DNA of 64,000 bases from Mycolicibacterium peregrinum. Its GTDB lineage: Bacteria; Actinomycetota; Actinomycetes; Mycobacteriales; Mycobacteriaceae. The notes under the pieces are model-generated. The model did not search any database. It saw only the letters and a list, made by a program, of their open reading frames with translations, and was not told the origin of the DNA. Positions within the stretch are counted from its first letter, which is position 1; every line of letters starts with the position of its first letter. Shown here piece after piece: positions 1-9,526 of this stretch. A program made the translations under genes and the position numbers. The stretch spans positions 114,372-178,371 of the forward strand of contig NZ_LQPP01000046.1 of the NCBI RefSeq assembly GCF_002102345.1, written 5' to 3'.

Positions 1-402
1 CTTACCGTCCACACTCTGCGAGCCCGCCGCGGTCATCGGGTCGCTCCAGAAGTCCTGAACGTTCTGGACGTGCGCGGTATCGGCCTTCAGTTTCGCGACG
101 ATCTCGTCGTAGTACTTGTGCGCGGCCGCACCGACCGGTTCGTCGCTCTCCAGCACCACCATCGCTGAGGAGTCCGAATCGTACTGCTGAAACACCTTGC
201 CGATGTTCAGCATCGCCTTATAGGAGTCCGAGCTGGTGGGGCTCAGCGGTACCGACCGGGATGCGGCGACCTCGTCGAGTGACGGGACAAGAGATCCCAA
301 GGCAACCGTGAGAAGTACCCAGAACACGATGATCGGCAGCGAGAAAATCCGGACCATGTGGCCCAGGAACGGGCGATGGGATTTCGAGTGCGCGTTGCTC
401 AT
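1..402 (-). CDS. MmpL family RND transporter, N-terminal part (cut by window edge)
   Basis: The minus strand reads an MmpL N-terminus of about 134 residues: a basic cytoplasmic start, a first membrane helix near residues 15-35, then the periplasmic porter region with the family pattern VPLSPTSSDSYKAM, SSAMVVLESDEPVG and HVQNVQDFWSDP. Full MmpL proteins are about 950-1000 residues, so the rest lies left of position 1. MmpL proteins are inner-membrane RND transporters that export cell-envelope lipids or siderophores using proton-motive force. The ATG overlaps the stop of the upstream mmpS by four bases (ATGA), the usual mmpS-mmpL coupling. It closely resembles the two GPL-locus MmpL proteins at 56.8-62.6 kb, but its substrate cannot be told from sequence. 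Confidence 0.93.
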   Translation of the reverse strand, partial: MSNAHSKSHRPFLGHMVRIFSLPIIVFWVLLTVALGSLVPSLDEVAASRSVPLSPTSSDSYKAMLNIGKVFQQYDSDSSAMVVLESDEPVGAAAHKYYDEIVAKLKADTAHVQNVQDFWSDPMTAAGSQSVDGK

Positions 403-827
403 ACGGATTTCACCAAGCAGTAGATGAACGGTTTGAAGGTGTCGGTACTCGTCCGGTCGTCGCGCACGTCGTCGTCGACAGTCACCCGGCACCCGAGGTC
501 TGTGACGTCGCGTTCGCCCTGAGCCATGATGTTGGCCGACATGGACGGCAGCGTCGTCACGATCGTGAAAGACCAGGGCAGCGGCGCATTTTCGATGAGG
601 TTCGGTTGACCGTATTCGTCGAGATAGTTGATGTTCGCCGTGCCTCCGGAGCCGGTGATCTCGTACTTGATGTGCTTCGGATTGAAGTTCTCGGTGATTC
701 CGGAGCCTTCTGCCAAGTTCGGTCCCGGCTGCCCGCCATCCCGAATTCGAAGGATCGCATACGCGCCCAACGCGACGACCACCACCAGCACCAGCGGTAT
801 CCACGCTTTTTTGAGCAACCGGACCAC
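399..827 (-). CDS. MmpS family membrane accessory protein
   Basis: This is a 142-residue protein, a typical MmpS length. It has a short basic start, one membrane helix (residues about 9-27, WIPLVLVVVVALGAYAIL), then an extracytoplasmic beta-rich domain. That domain carries the family features KHIKYEITG, ANINYLDEYGQP, LPWSFTIVTTLPS, IMAQGERDVTDLGCRVTVDD and a final Cys. MmpS proteins assist a partner MmpL in lipid or siderophore export. The stop overlaps the start of the following mmpL by four bases, so the two are almost certainly translated together. A TetR regulator gene lies 112 bp upstream on the same strand and may control the pair. This mmpS/mmpL set is distinct from the mmpS4-mmpL4a-mmpL4b set at the other end of the window. 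Confidence 0.93.
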   Translation of the reverse strand: MVRLLKKAWIPLVLVVVVALGAYAILRIRDGGQPGPNLAEGSGITENFNPKHIKYEITGSGGTANINYLDEYGQPNLIENAPLPWSFTIVTTLPSMSANIMAQGERDVTDLGCRVTVDDDVRDDRTSTDTFKPFIYCLVKSV

Positions 828-939
828 AGTTGCGCCTCCCCGACCTGCTGTTCACTAATTGACCCAGACGGAACTCAAGTTCCGCCTAAGAGGATGCTGA
901 GCACTGTACCCGAGTCAGGACCGGCCGACGACTCGACGC

Positions 940-1608
940 CTAATTCGCCAGAAACCGCTCGAGGCCGGCGATCACGATGTCGAGGTTGAAGTCGAAGTCC
1001 TGGGCTGCGGTCCCCGCGACGCCACGATCGGCGACGACACCACTGAGCAGCGGGAAGTCGCTCGACGGAAGGTCTTTCAACGCCCGAACCACCTCGGGCG
1101 TCTGATGGTGCAGCCGAGACCCTGCCGAACCCAGCACATCGTGCGCGGCCGACATCGCAAGCCCCGACACCAAGGTGAGCACGCGGCCGGCGTCGTCGGT
1201 TCCGAATCCCGCCGCGGTCAGTGTCCGCAGCACCTGCTCGGCCAGCGCCAGACTCGCGGCCCCACCGGTACCGCTCAACCGGAAGCTGGTCGCCGTCACA
1301 CCGAGCTTGAGCACACCCTGGCGGATCGCGCTTCCGTAAGCCCGCAGAATCTCCTGCCAGCTCGCGTCTTCGGGCAACTCGATCGAGCGCAACTCGGCCT
1401 CGAACAGGTCGGCCACCACCAGCTCGAGCAGGCCGTCGCGGTCACCGACGTAGTAGTGCAGCGTCGTGCGGTCCACCCCGAGCGCATCGGCAACCGCCTG
1501 CATCGTCAACGCACCCGGCGGGATCGCACGCGCCGCGGCGACGATCTGCTGCTGATCGATCCGCGGTGGGCGGCCGCGCCCCCGGCGGGGCGCGTTTCCG
1601 GTGGTCAC
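940..1608 (-). CDS. TetR family transcriptional regulator
   Basis: This 222-residue protein has an N-terminal TetR helix-turn-helix at residues about 15-60. The recognition part reads MQAVADALGVDRTTLHYYV, followed by a helical ligand-binding domain of the TetR_C_1 type. The start is GTG, preceded in the protein by a basic, arginine-rich tail (RRGRGRPPR). It is divergent from the oxidoreductase gene starting near 1710, with about 100 bp between them, and lies 112 bp upstream of mmpS on the same strand. It could therefore control the oxidoreductase, the mmpS-mmpL pair, or both. The ligand is unknown. Confidence 0.9.
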   Translation of the reverse strand: MTTGNAPRRGRGRPPRIDQQQIVAAARAIPPGALTMQAVADALGVDRTTLHYYVGDRDGLLELVVADLFEAELRSIELPEDASWQEILRAYGSAIRQGVLKLGVTATSFRLSGTGGAASLALAEQVLRTLTAAGFGTDDAGRVLTLVSGLAMSAAHDVLGSAGSRLHHQTPEVVRALKDLPSSDFPLLSGVVADRGVAGTAAQDFDFNLDIVIAGLERFLAN

Positions 1609-1709
1609 ATGCGCAATTCTAGTTGCTCACGACGCCGGCAACGCACCACTCTTCCTTTTTTCTCACGGTCGTGGAAAACTTCCGGAAACCGAGCAAGGGA
1701 GCCGCTGCC

Positions 1710-2774
1710 GTGTCACAAACTTCGCCATACCGGGTCGTCCAGTGGACGACGGGAAACGTCGGGAAGAGTTCGGTGGCGGCCATCGCCCGCAACCCGAACC
1801 TGGAACTGGTGGGCTGCTACGCGTGGTCGCCGGACAAGTCCGGAAAAGACGTCGGCGACCTCGTCGGCATCGAGCCCCTCGGGGTCGCGGCCACCAATGA
1901 CGTGCAGGCACTGCTGGCCCTCAAACCGGACGTCGTGGTCTACAACCCCATGTGGATCGACGTCGACGAACTCGTCGAAATCCTTTCCGCCGGAATCAAT
2001 GTCGTGGCGACGGCCTCATTCATCACCGGACACAATCAGGGCGAGGGCCGCGACCGCATCGTCGAGGCCTGCCGCAAGGGCGGCTCGACGATGTTCGGAT
2101 CGGGCATCAGCCCCGGCTATGTCAACCAGTTGGCCGTCGTGGCCGCCGGCATCTGCGACCGGGTGGACAAGGTCACGGTCAACGAGGCCGCCGACACCAC
2201 CTTCTACGACTCACCGGAAACCGAGAAGCCGGTCGGGTTCGGCCAGCCCATCGACCATCCCGACCTGCAAGCCATGACCGCCCATGGCACCGGGGTCTTC
2301 GGCGAGGCGGTGCGGATGATCGGCGACGCACTCGGTATCGAGTTCGACGAAGTTCGTTGCGACGCCGAATACGCCCAGACCACAGAGGATCTCGACCTCG
2401 GCTCATGGACGATTCCGGCGGGCGGCGTCGCCGGTGTGTTCGTCAGCTGGAAGGGCATCATCGGCGATACCACCCGTGTCGAGCTCACCTTGCGCTGGCG
2501 CAAAGGCCAGACGTTGGAACCGGATTGGCAGATCGATCAGGACGGGTGGGTCATCGAGGTCGCGGGCCGACCGACCGTGACGATGAAGGTCGGCTTCCTG
2601 CCGCCACCGGATTTCGAGGCCACCACCCTGGAGGAATTCATGGTGCTCGGACACATCATGACCGCCACTCCCCCGATCAACGCGATTCCCGCGGTGGTCA
2701 ACGCCGCACCCGGCATCGTCACCTACAACGATCTTCCGTTGATCCTGCCGCGCGGTGTGGTGCCGACGGGCTAG
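1710..2774 (+). CDS. Dihydrodipicolinate-reductase-like NAD(P)-binding oxidoreductase
   Basis: The product is about 354 residues. The N-terminus forms a Rossmann fold (YRVVQWTTGNVGKSSVAAIA, residues about 6-25), followed by a dihydrodipicolinate-reductase-like C-terminal domain. Mycobacteria hold many paralogues of this type, often called DapB-like; some family members act as amine or 2,4-diaminopentanoate dehydrogenases. The true reaction here is not known. I chose the GTG at 1710 because an AAGGGAG ribosome-binding site precedes it and the fold begins just after. The reading frame stays open up to an ATG at 1623, which would add 29 residues of unlikely sequence. It is divergent from the TetR gene ending at 1608. 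Confidence 0.8.
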   Translation: MSQTSPYRVVQWTTGNVGKSSVAAIARNPNLELVGCYAWSPDKSGKDVGDLVGIEPLGVAATNDVQALLALKPDVVVYNPMWIDVDELVEILSAGINVVATASFITGHNQGEGRDRIVEACRKGGSTMFGSGISPGYVNQLAVVAAGICDRVDKVTVNEAADTTFYDSPETEKPVGFGQPIDHPDLQAMTAHGTGVFGEAVRMIGDALGIEFDEVRCDAEYAQTTEDLDLGSWTIPAGGVAGVFVSWKGIIGDTTRVELTLRWRKGQTLEPDWQIDQDGWVIEVAGRPTVTMKVGFLPPPDFEATTLEEFMVLGHIMTATPPINAIPAVVNAAPGIVTYNDLPLILPRGVVPTG

Positions 2775-2930
2775 CCGAGTCAGGACGGGCCCGGCCGACA
2801 CAGTGTAATGACGGGCCATATTTCACTGACACTTTGCAGCGCCTGAACGCGTGCTCCTCACCCCAGGATTGGTCCATCCGTCGAACGCAACCGACGGCAT
2901 CGATCAACGACGATTGAGGAGACCCGAACC

Positions 2931-5900
2931 GTGGACTCGTTGCGCGCCAACCCCATTGCGCCCGATATGCAGGATCAGCAGGCCGGGGTTGTGGTACCCA
3001 GCCGGCTACTCGAAGCCAAGGCGCTCAACGATCTGATGGGCGATGCCGTCGAGGTGAATCTCGACTGGACCGACGACGGGGACGGGCGGCTGAACTTTGC
3101 ACTCGCAGCCCTCGAGCCGGTGCCGCTGCGCCGGATGCTGCCCGCGCTGCAGAGCATGGACCTGGAGGTCCTGGAGGAACAGGCGGGTACCTGGACCAGG
3201 CCGGACGGGCGCGTCTGCCACGTCTACCACCTGCTCTTGCAGCCCGGTCCCGACGTCGTCGACGCGGTGGCCCAGCCGCAGGACGACACCGTCGACCGCA
3301 TCCGCGAGACCTTCCGGGCGATGTGGGCGGGCCGCGTCGAATCGGACGGATTCAATGCGCTGCTACTGCGGGCTGCCCTGAGCTGGCGACAGGTGACCGT
3401 GCTGCGCAGCTACAGCCGCTACCTTCGGCAGCTGCCGATGCCCTACGGCCAGACGCGCATCCAACGGGTCCTGCTGGACAACCCGGCGGCCACGCGCGCA
3501 CTGCTGGATCTGTTCGAGGCCCGCTTCGACCGCACCGAACAACCCGCCGACAGCCCCCACCGCATTTCCCGCATCGCAGCGGCCGAGCAGCAGCTGGCCA
3601 CCGAGATCGATCAGGTGCTGCACATCGACGCCGACCGGATCCTGCGCGCGTACCACAATCTGATCAACGCCACGGTACGCACCAACGCGTTCGCGCCCGA
3701 TGCCCTCACGGTCTGGGCGCCCTATCTGGTCCACAAACTCGATGCTCGGTCCGTCGACGAGCTGCCACAGCCACGTCCGTTTTCCGAAATCTTCGTGTAC
3801 TCACCGGAATTCGAGGGCCTGCATCTCCGCTTCGGGCTGGTGGCACGCGGCGGGCTCCGTTGGTCCGACCGCCACGACGACTACCGCACCGAGGTCCTGG
3901 GACTGGTGAAGGCACAGGCCGTCAAGAACGCGATGATCGTTCCGGTCGGAGCCAAGGGCGTATTCGTCGTCAAGGCCCGCGCCGCGGCGGGCCAATCCCC
4001 TCGTGTTCAGGGGCTGCGGAGCTATCGGCAGTTCATCGCCGCACTGCTCGACGTGGTCGACAAGACCGCCCCGACGGATTCCGAAGATCGGCCCCGCTTC
4101 GGCGGAGTGGTGTGCCACGACGGGCCCGACCCCTACCTCGTTGTGGCCGCGGACAAGGGCACCGCCACATTCTCCGATTCCGCCAATGCGGTGGCGCTCG
4201 ACCGCGGTTACTGGATGGGCGACGCCTTCGCCTCCGGCGGCTCGGCCGGCTACGACCACAAGGCGATGGGCATCACCGCTCGCGGCGCCTGGGTCAGCGG
4301 CGACACCCACCTGGCCGAACTCGGTATCGATTCGGCGACCGATGAGTTCACCGCTGTCGGCGTCGGCGACATGAGCGGGGACGTCTTCGGCAATGGCATG
4401 CTGCTGCGTCCCGGCTTGCGCCTGGTGGCCGCGTTCGATCACCGGCACATCTTCATCGACCCGCAGCCCGACACCGTGCCGGCCCGCAAAGAACGCCAAC
4501 GGCTGTTCGAACTGTCCCAGTCGTCGTGGGATGACTATGACCGTGCTGTGATCAGCCCGGGCGGAGGGGTGTGGCCGCGGACCGCGAAAACCATTGCCAC
4601 CACACCGCAGATGCGCGCCGCGCTCGGCATCGACGACGACCAGACCCGGGTGACTCCCAGCCAATTGATCAGCCATATCCTGCGCGCGCCGGTGGACTTG
4701 TTGTTCAACGGTGGAATCGGCACCTACATCAAGGCCCGCGACGAACAGCACTCCGACATCGCCGACAAGGTGAACGATCCGGTGCGGGTGGACGCCGAGG
4801 ACGTCCGAGCCCAGGTGATCGTCGAGGGCGGCAACCTCGGGCTGTCCCAGCGCGCCCGAATCGCCTACGCACGGCGCGGCGGCCTGGTGAACACCGATGC
4901 CATCGACAACGCGGCCGGAGTGGACTGCTCGGATCACGAGGTCAACATCAAGATCCTGCTGGACTCCGCCACCCGGTCCGGCCTGATCACGGGTAGCGCA
5001 CGCAATCGACTGCTCGCCGACATGACCGACGAAGTCGCGCAGCTCGTCCTGGCCAACAACCGGGCGCACAATCGTCTGCTCAGCGATGCCCGCTCCAACG
5101 CCACCCAGATGGTCGACGTGCACGCCCGGATGACGGCGGACCTGGAGGCCCGACGCGGGTTACACCGATCCCGCGAAAACATGCCCAGCCCAGAGGAATT
5201 CGCTGACCTGGCCAAGGACGGTCGTGGCCTTGCCGCGCCACAGCTGGCCACCTTGATGGCGCACGTGAAGCTCGACCTCAAGGCTGACCTGCTCGCCGGC
5301 GAGACGTTCGACGACCCATACTTCGTCGCGCTGCTGACCCGGTACTTCCCGCCGACATTGCGGCGCCAACTCGGCGAACCACTGCCCGAGCATCCGCTCC
5401 GTCGGGAGATCATCACCACCTCGATCGTCAACCGCGTGCTGGCCACCTCGGGGCTGACCTTCGCGTTCCGACTCTCCGAGGAAACCGGCGCGGCCCCAGC
5501 CGATATCGTGCGGGCTCATGCCGTGGCGTCCGAGGTTTTCGACCTCGACACACTCTGGTCCGACATCTATGCCGCCGACCTCTCGCCCGCGCTGACGAAT
5601 GCGATGGTCATCGAAGGCCGGCGTCTCCTCGACCGGGCCGCCCGATGGTTCTTGCTCAACCGGCCGCAACCGCTCGAAATCGACACCGAGATCACCCGAT
5701 TCAGCAACCAGCTGGCGATGCTGCACGGACAGCTCGGATCGATGTTGCGAGGCCAGGAGCGTGCCACCGTCTTGTCGGCACACGACGACCTGGTGGCTCG
5801 CGGCGTACCAGGCAACATCGCCCATCGGATCAGCGAATCCCTCTATGCGTTCAGCCTTCTGGACATCATCGAAGTCGCTCATGTCCACGGAGAGGACGCG

Positions 5901-6242
5901 ACCCAACTGGCCAGGATCTACTTCGAACTGTCGGACCGGCTGGGAGTGGATCGGCTACTGCTGGCGGTGTCGTCGCTTCCGCGGGGCGGCCGCTGGCATG
6001 CCCAGGCCCGGCTGGCCCTTCGGGAAGACCTGTACCGCTCATTACGCGATCTCACGATCGAGGTCACCAAGCACGGGCTCGAGGGCGACAAGGCCGCATG
6101 CAGCATCCGCGACTTCGAGGCCTACAACCGGCCGCGCCTGGACCGGGCCAAACGCACGCTGGACGAGTTCCTCGACTCTGCCGAGCCCGACCTGGCGGTG
6201 TTGTCGGTGGCATCGGCCCAGCTGCGCCGGCTGCATCGATGA
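2931..6242 (+). CDS. NAD-specific glutamate dehydrogenase, short (about 115-120 kDa) class
   Basis: This 1103-residue enzyme of the large NAD-glutamate dehydrogenase family interconverts glutamate and 2-oxoglutarate plus ammonia. The catalytic core is recognisable near residues 300-350 (GGLRWSDRHDDYRTEVLGLV, then KAQAVKNAMIVPVGAKG with the expected lysines). The nucleotide-binding region follows (KAMGITARGAWVS; VGVGDMSGDVFGNGML; LLFNGGIGTYIKA near residue 590). The better known mycobacterial enzyme is about 1600 residues, so this protein lacks most of that enzyme's N-terminal regulatory region. M. smegmatis is known to carry both a large and a smaller class. The GTG start has a GAGGAG ribosome-binding site. 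The gene stands alone, with 92 bp to the next gene. Confidence 0.9.
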   Translation: MDSLRANPIAPDMQDQQAGVVVPSRLLEAKALNDLMGDAVEVNLDWTDDGDGRLNFALAALEPVPLRRMLPALQSMDLEVLEEQAGTWTRPDGRVCHVYHLLLQPGPDVVDAVAQPQDDTVDRIRETFRAMWAGRVESDGFNALLLRAALSWRQVTVLRSYSRYLRQLPMPYGQTRIQRVLLDNPAATRALLDLFEARFDRTEQPADSPHRISRIAAAEQQLATEIDQVLHIDADRILRAYHNLINATVRTNAFAPDALTVWAPYLVHKLDARSVDELPQPRPFSEIFVYSPEFEGLHLRFGLVARGGLRWSDRHDDYRTEVLGLVKAQAVKNAMIVPVGAKGVFVVKARAAAGQSPRVQGLRSYRQFIAALLDVVDKTAPTDSEDRPRFGGVVCHDGPDPYLVVAADKGTATFSDSANAVALDRGYWMGDAFASGGSAGYDHKAMGITARGAWVSGDTHLAELGIDSATDEFTAVGVGDMSGDVFGNGMLLRPGLRLVAAFDHRHIFIDPQPDTVPARKERQRLFELSQSSWDDYDRAVISPGGGVWPRTAKTIATTPQMRAALGIDDDQTRVTPSQLISHILRAPVDLLFNGGIGTYIKARDEQHSDIADKVNDPVRVDAEDVRAQVIVEGGNLGLSQRARIAYARRGGLVNTDAIDNAAGVDCSDHEVNIKILLDSATRSGLITGSARNRLLADMTDEVAQLVLANNRAHNRLLSDARSNATQMVDVHARMTADLEARRGLHRSRENMPSPEEFADLAKDGRGLAAPQLATLMAHVKLDLKADLLAGETFDDPYFVALLTRYFPPTLRRQLGEPLPEHPLRREIITTSIVNRVLATSGLTFAFRLSEETGAAPADIVRAHAVASEVFDLDTLWSDIYAADLSPALTNAMVIEGRRLLDRAARWFLLNRPQPLEIDTEITRFSNQLAMLHGQLGSMLRGQERATVLSAHDDLVARGVPGNIAHRISESLYAFSLLDIIEVAHVHGEDATQLARIYFELSDRLGVDRLLLAVSSLPRGGRWHAQARLALREDLYRSLRDLTIEVTKHGLEGDKAACSIRDFEAYNRPRLDRAKRTLDEFLDSAEPDLAVLSVASAQLRRLHR

Positions 6243-6334
6243 ACTCGTAACCAACCCACCGAAAACCTCATCCGGCGGCCGATTCCGCGGTTAGCATCCA
6301 GCCAATCGCGGGATCGGCGCACCAGGGGAAACAC

Positions 6335-8032
6335 GTGGCGTACTTAGGGTGGGTAGGCGCCGGTGTGCTGACCGCCGGAGTATCGGCGGCGCTGCTCGCC
6401 GGTGCCGGCACAGCCAACGCCGAGGCCGACTCTCCAGGCGATTCGCATTCCGGCCCGGCGAAGTCGTCGGCCAGCAGCGCAAAGCCGGACCGCTCCGCGC
6501 CCACAGGTAATCGACGTGTCGCACCGCATCTCAAGCGGGCCGATCATCCGGCACGTTCCGCGGCACCTCGTGTGCGTCGCACCGTCGAGCGGGAAGCCGT
6601 CGGGACGGACGCGATCGGGAAGGCAAAGGCAGCCATCAAGCAGACGCCGCTTCGCCCGCTGTCGACGCAGCGCAGTGCGGTACGCAGTCAGCTGCGTGAC
6701 GCCCTGGCACCCCTGACGGCCGACCTCGCGCAACACGACAAGCCAGCCAATGACGTTCGCAATCCGCTGACCGTGATTTCTCAAGTGCCGAAAACGATTT
6801 CAGCGAGTGCACCGAGTGGCATCGGCGTGGCTGCGTCGTCGCCCGCACAACTCCCCGATCTGATCCAGTCCGGCTTGCAGTCGGTGGTCAACGCTGTCGG
6901 GTCCGCGTTGTTCGACGCGGTCGGCGGAGTGATCCAAGCCGTCGACGGACCGCCGATCGTGCCGCCCGGACTTCGGGATTCGGTCGAGGTGAGCAGCTCG
7001 ACGCTGGTGGTCTCTCCGGGCAACGAGGTTCCCGCCGACTGGTACTTCCCGACGCACGGTCAGCCGGACCGGCTGATCTACCTCCAGCACGGATTCATCG
7101 CCACCGGACCGATGTACAGCTACACCGCGTCCTATCTGGCCGACCGCACCAACAGCGTCGTCGTGGTAACCACTGTGACGTCCAACCCGTTCACCCCCGG
7201 CGGCATGTGGCTCGGTGGGGACAGCATGCACAAGGCGGTTGCCGAGCTCTTTCTCGACCCGGATCGAAAAGCTTTGAACGCCAGTATGACTACCGCTTCG
7301 TTGAAGGCCGGCCAGGAGAGCTTTACCGTTCCAGAGCGATTTGTGCTCGTCGGCCATTCACTGGGCGGCGGCTTCGCGCCCGGGGTGGCCGGTTACTACG
7401 CCGAGGGTTTGGTCGCCCGCCGCGCCGAAGGTCAGGATGCCCCCAACGATCTTGCCGGCGTGGTGCTGCTGGACGGGGTTCCCCCCTCGGGCAGTCTGCC
7501 GGCTGCGATGGACCGCCTCCATCAGCTCGAGGCCAGCAACGGCAACGATCCTGCCGACTATGTGCCGGTCTATGAGATCGGTGCGCCGCTGAACGCGTTC
7601 AACTCCACCAGCAAGGTGAACGACGAGCTCTCGGCCGCCAGGCCTGGGACGTTCGTCGGGGTCGTGGTCAACGGTGGTGTCCATATGGATTCCATGCTGG
7701 GTGGTAACCCACTGATCCAGGCGGCGGCCTATCTGGTGGCAGGCGTTCCGCAGCCGCAGAACCCGCCCGCGGTGCAATGGTTGATGGCCGGATGGGTCAA
7801 CGACATGTTCGAGGGCAACATCGATCCGGTCACGGGCCGGTGCCTGAGTGACTGCAACGGCACGTACGGCGACGCGGGTCAGACCGTCGACATCGACGCC
7901 GGGACAGGCAATGCCACCGCCGTCGTCATCGACTCGGGACCCCTGCCCGACGAATCCGACTGGAGTGCAGTCGGATTCGTCCCGGTCGACGCGTCGTTCA
8001 TTCCCCGCTCTGTGCTGTCACAGTGGGTGTAG
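6335..8032 (+). CDS. Exported alpha/beta hydrolase
   Basis: This 565-residue protein has a signal peptide (residues 1-29, hydrophobic VGAGVLTAGVSAALLAGAG ending at TANA-E). A low-complexity Ser/Pro/Ala-rich linker runs to about residue 130. An alpha/beta hydrolase domain follows from about residue 205. The nucleophile elbow is GHSLGG near residue 340, preceded by YLQHGF and followed by VVLLDGVPPSG. The catalytic His is probably in VNGGVHMDSM near residue 450. Related secreted hydrolases (lipase/cutinase-like, PE-PPE-domain-like) are common in mycobacteria; the substrate is unknown. The start is GTG, with AGGGG upstream. The last 35 bp overlap the convergent OsmC gene. Confidence 0.85.
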   Translation: MAYLGWVGAGVLTAGVSAALLAGAGTANAEADSPGDSHSGPAKSSASSAKPDRSAPTGNRRVAPHLKRADHPARSAAPRVRRTVEREAVGTDAIGKAKAAIKQTPLRPLSTQRSAVRSQLRDALAPLTADLAQHDKPANDVRNPLTVISQVPKTISASAPSGIGVAASSPAQLPDLIQSGLQSVVNAVGSALFDAVGGVIQAVDGPPIVPPGLRDSVEVSSSTLVVSPGNEVPADWYFPTHGQPDRLIYLQHGFIATGPMYSYTASYLADRTNSVVVVTTVTSNPFTPGGMWLGGDSMHKAVAELFLDPDRKALNASMTTASLKAGQESFTVPERFVLVGHSLGGGFAPGVAGYYAEGLVARRAEGQDAPNDLAGVVLLDGVPPSGSLPAAMDRLHQLEASNGNDPADYVPVYEIGAPLNAFNSTSKVNDELSAARPGTFVGVVVNGGVHMDSMLGGNPLIQAAAYLVAGVPQPQNPPAVQWLMAGWVNDMFEGNIDPVTGRCLSDCNGTYGDAGQTVDIDAGTGNATAVVIDSGPLPDESDWSAVGFVPVDASFIPRSVLSQWV

Positions 8033-8489
8033 CGCTTACCGGAAAATTGACCGAGTTGGCGATGAAGCACATCCGGTGGGCTTCGTGATGGAGCTCGGTG
8101 GCCTCCCCGACCCGCTCCCCGTCGGTGATGGTGACGTGCGGCCGTAGCGTGACATCGGTGAAAACGCCACTTCCCTCGGCATTCTCGCTCATCGTGCCGT
8201 CCGGCCGGTCCCTGTAGGCAGTGACGACGATGCCCGCCTTGGCGCACAGCGCCAGGTACCACAGCATGTGGCACTGCGACAGACTGACCACGAGCAGCTC
8301 CTCGGGGTTCCAGCGCTGAGGGTCTCCCCGGAATGCCGGATCGGCGCTACCCAGGATCACCGGCTTGCCGGGCATCTCGACGCCGGCCACGTCGTGGTCA
8401 CGCGCGTAGTCGCGGTAGCCGCTGGTGCCCGAACCGGTGTTGCCGGTCCAGGTCACCTCGACCTCGTATCGATGCGTCCGGTTGGCCAT
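7998..8489 (-). CDS. OsmC family peroxidase-like protein
   Basis: This 163-residue protein is the usual size for the OsmC/Ohr family, whose members reduce organic hydroperoxides with a redox cysteine pair. Both cysteines are visible: the first in LVVSLSQCHMLWYLALCAK near residue 75, the second in HHEAHRMCFIANSVNFPV near residue 140. The N-terminus HRYEVEVTWTGNTGSGTSGY is characteristic. I chose the ATG at 8489; the frame is open for another 126 codons upstream, but that part runs antisense into the divergent DUF2236 gene and does not resemble the family. Its 3' end overlaps the convergent hydrolase gene. Nothing nearby indicates regulation by peroxide. Confidence 0.9.
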   Translation of the reverse strand: MANRTHRYEVEVTWTGNTGSGTSGYRDYARDHDVAGVEMPGKPVILGSADPAFRGDPQRWNPEELLVVSLSQCHMLWYLALCAKAGIVVTAYRDRPDGTMSENAEGSGVFTDVTLRPHVTITDGERVGEATELHHEAHRMCFIANSVNFPVSATPTVTAQSGE

Positions 8490-8568
8490 GAGCGCGACGC
8501 TACCAATCGTGTGCTTCAGGACGATTTCCGGTATTGACACATTGGCACAGATTGCTAGCCTTTGTGCC

Positions 8569-9513
8569 ATGTCTATTGGCAGCGTGGCCGAACAGGACGT
8601 AGTGCGGCCGAACGTACTGGCAGATTTCCGCAGGCACTCGGGCAGCATCCTGGGAGGCGCCTTCGGTGCGGCGGCCTTCGACGAGGTGGCCCTGGTCCCG
8701 GTGGCCGCGGCCGTCGATCGCAGCGGCCGGTTCGAGCGCAACTTTCTCGACCGCGGGGTGCGCAGCGGATTTTCGGCCTTTCTGGCGATCTGGGGCGACG
8801 CGACAGATCGGGAGGCGGAGGGGCGCCGCCTGCAGACCATGCACCGCGACGTCCGTGGACACGGCAAGGACGACTTCGCCGAGGTGCGCTACAGCGCCCT
8901 GAACCCCCAGCTGTGGAACTGGATTGCCATCAGCGGCATCTTCGTGGTCCTGCATTCGTTCACCCCGGCAACCGGCATCACGATGAACCCCGCCGAGCAG
9001 GAGGCGGCCTACGGTCAACTGCTCGAGGCGTTCCGCTCCATCGAGCTGCCGGGCGCGTCGGCGAAACTGCCCGAAACCTATGCCGAGGCGACCCGGTACT
9101 ACGACGATATGGTGGAGAACCAGTTGCAGGGCAACGCATTCCTGAGCAGAGTGACGGCCGGCCTGACCCAGCTACCGTTGCCGACGCTGTTGCTGCCCAC
9201 CCCACTGCGACTGGCACTGACCCCGTCCTGGATGGCGGTGCGACCGATCGCCGGCCGGGTGATCAAGGTGTGCTCATTCGGCATCATGCATCCGGGAATC
9301 CGGGAGATGACGGGGTTCCGCTGGCAATCCCGCCATGAGCGGGAGTTCGCGGTCTACACCCGATTGCTTCAGCTGGCCTGGCGAGTGCTGCCCGACCGGC
9401 TCCTGCTGGTGCCCCTGGCTTACAACCGACTGCAGTACGAGAAGCTGGTGCGCCTGCACCGATCGGTGGCACTGGATTCGTTCGCGCCGCTGGGATGTCC
9501 GGCGGCAGGCTGA
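8569..9513 (+). CDS. MpaB-family (DUF2236) oxygenase-like protein
   Basis: The product is about 314 residues. The family pattern is clear: LGGAFGAAAFDEVALVPVAAAV, FERNFLDRGVRSG, TMHRDVRGHG, and ALNPQLWNWIAISGIFVVLH in the middle, with the hydrophobic C-terminal helical part. DUF2236 proteins are related to the MpaB oxygenase and the Lcp rubber oxygenases. Whether this one binds haem or oxidises anything is unproven. The ATG at 8569 was chosen over an upstream in-frame codon at 8425, because that extension runs antisense through the OsmC start. The TetR gene begins 13 bp after its stop, so the two are probably one transcript. Confidence 0.83.
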   Translation: MSIGSVAEQDVVRPNVLADFRRHSGSILGGAFGAAAFDEVALVPVAAAVDRSGRFERNFLDRGVRSGFSAFLAIWGDATDREAEGRRLQTMHRDVRGHGKDDFAEVRYSALNPQLWNWIAISGIFVVLHSFTPATGITMNPAEQEAAYGQLLEAFRSIELPGASAKLPETYAEATRYYDDMVENQLQGNAFLSRVTAGLTQLPLPTLLLPTPLRLALTPSWMAVRPIAGRVIKVCSFGIMHPGIREMTGFRWQSRHEREFAVYTRLLQLAWRVLPDRLLLVPLAYNRLQYEKLVRLHRSVALDSFAPLGCPAAG

Positions 9514-9526
9514 CACACTGGTAGCG

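Noticed and set aside
1625..1660. GTTGC...GCAAC inverted repeat between the first TetR gene and the oxidoreductase
   Set aside because: Five-base arms with an 11-base gap are too weak to claim as an operator.
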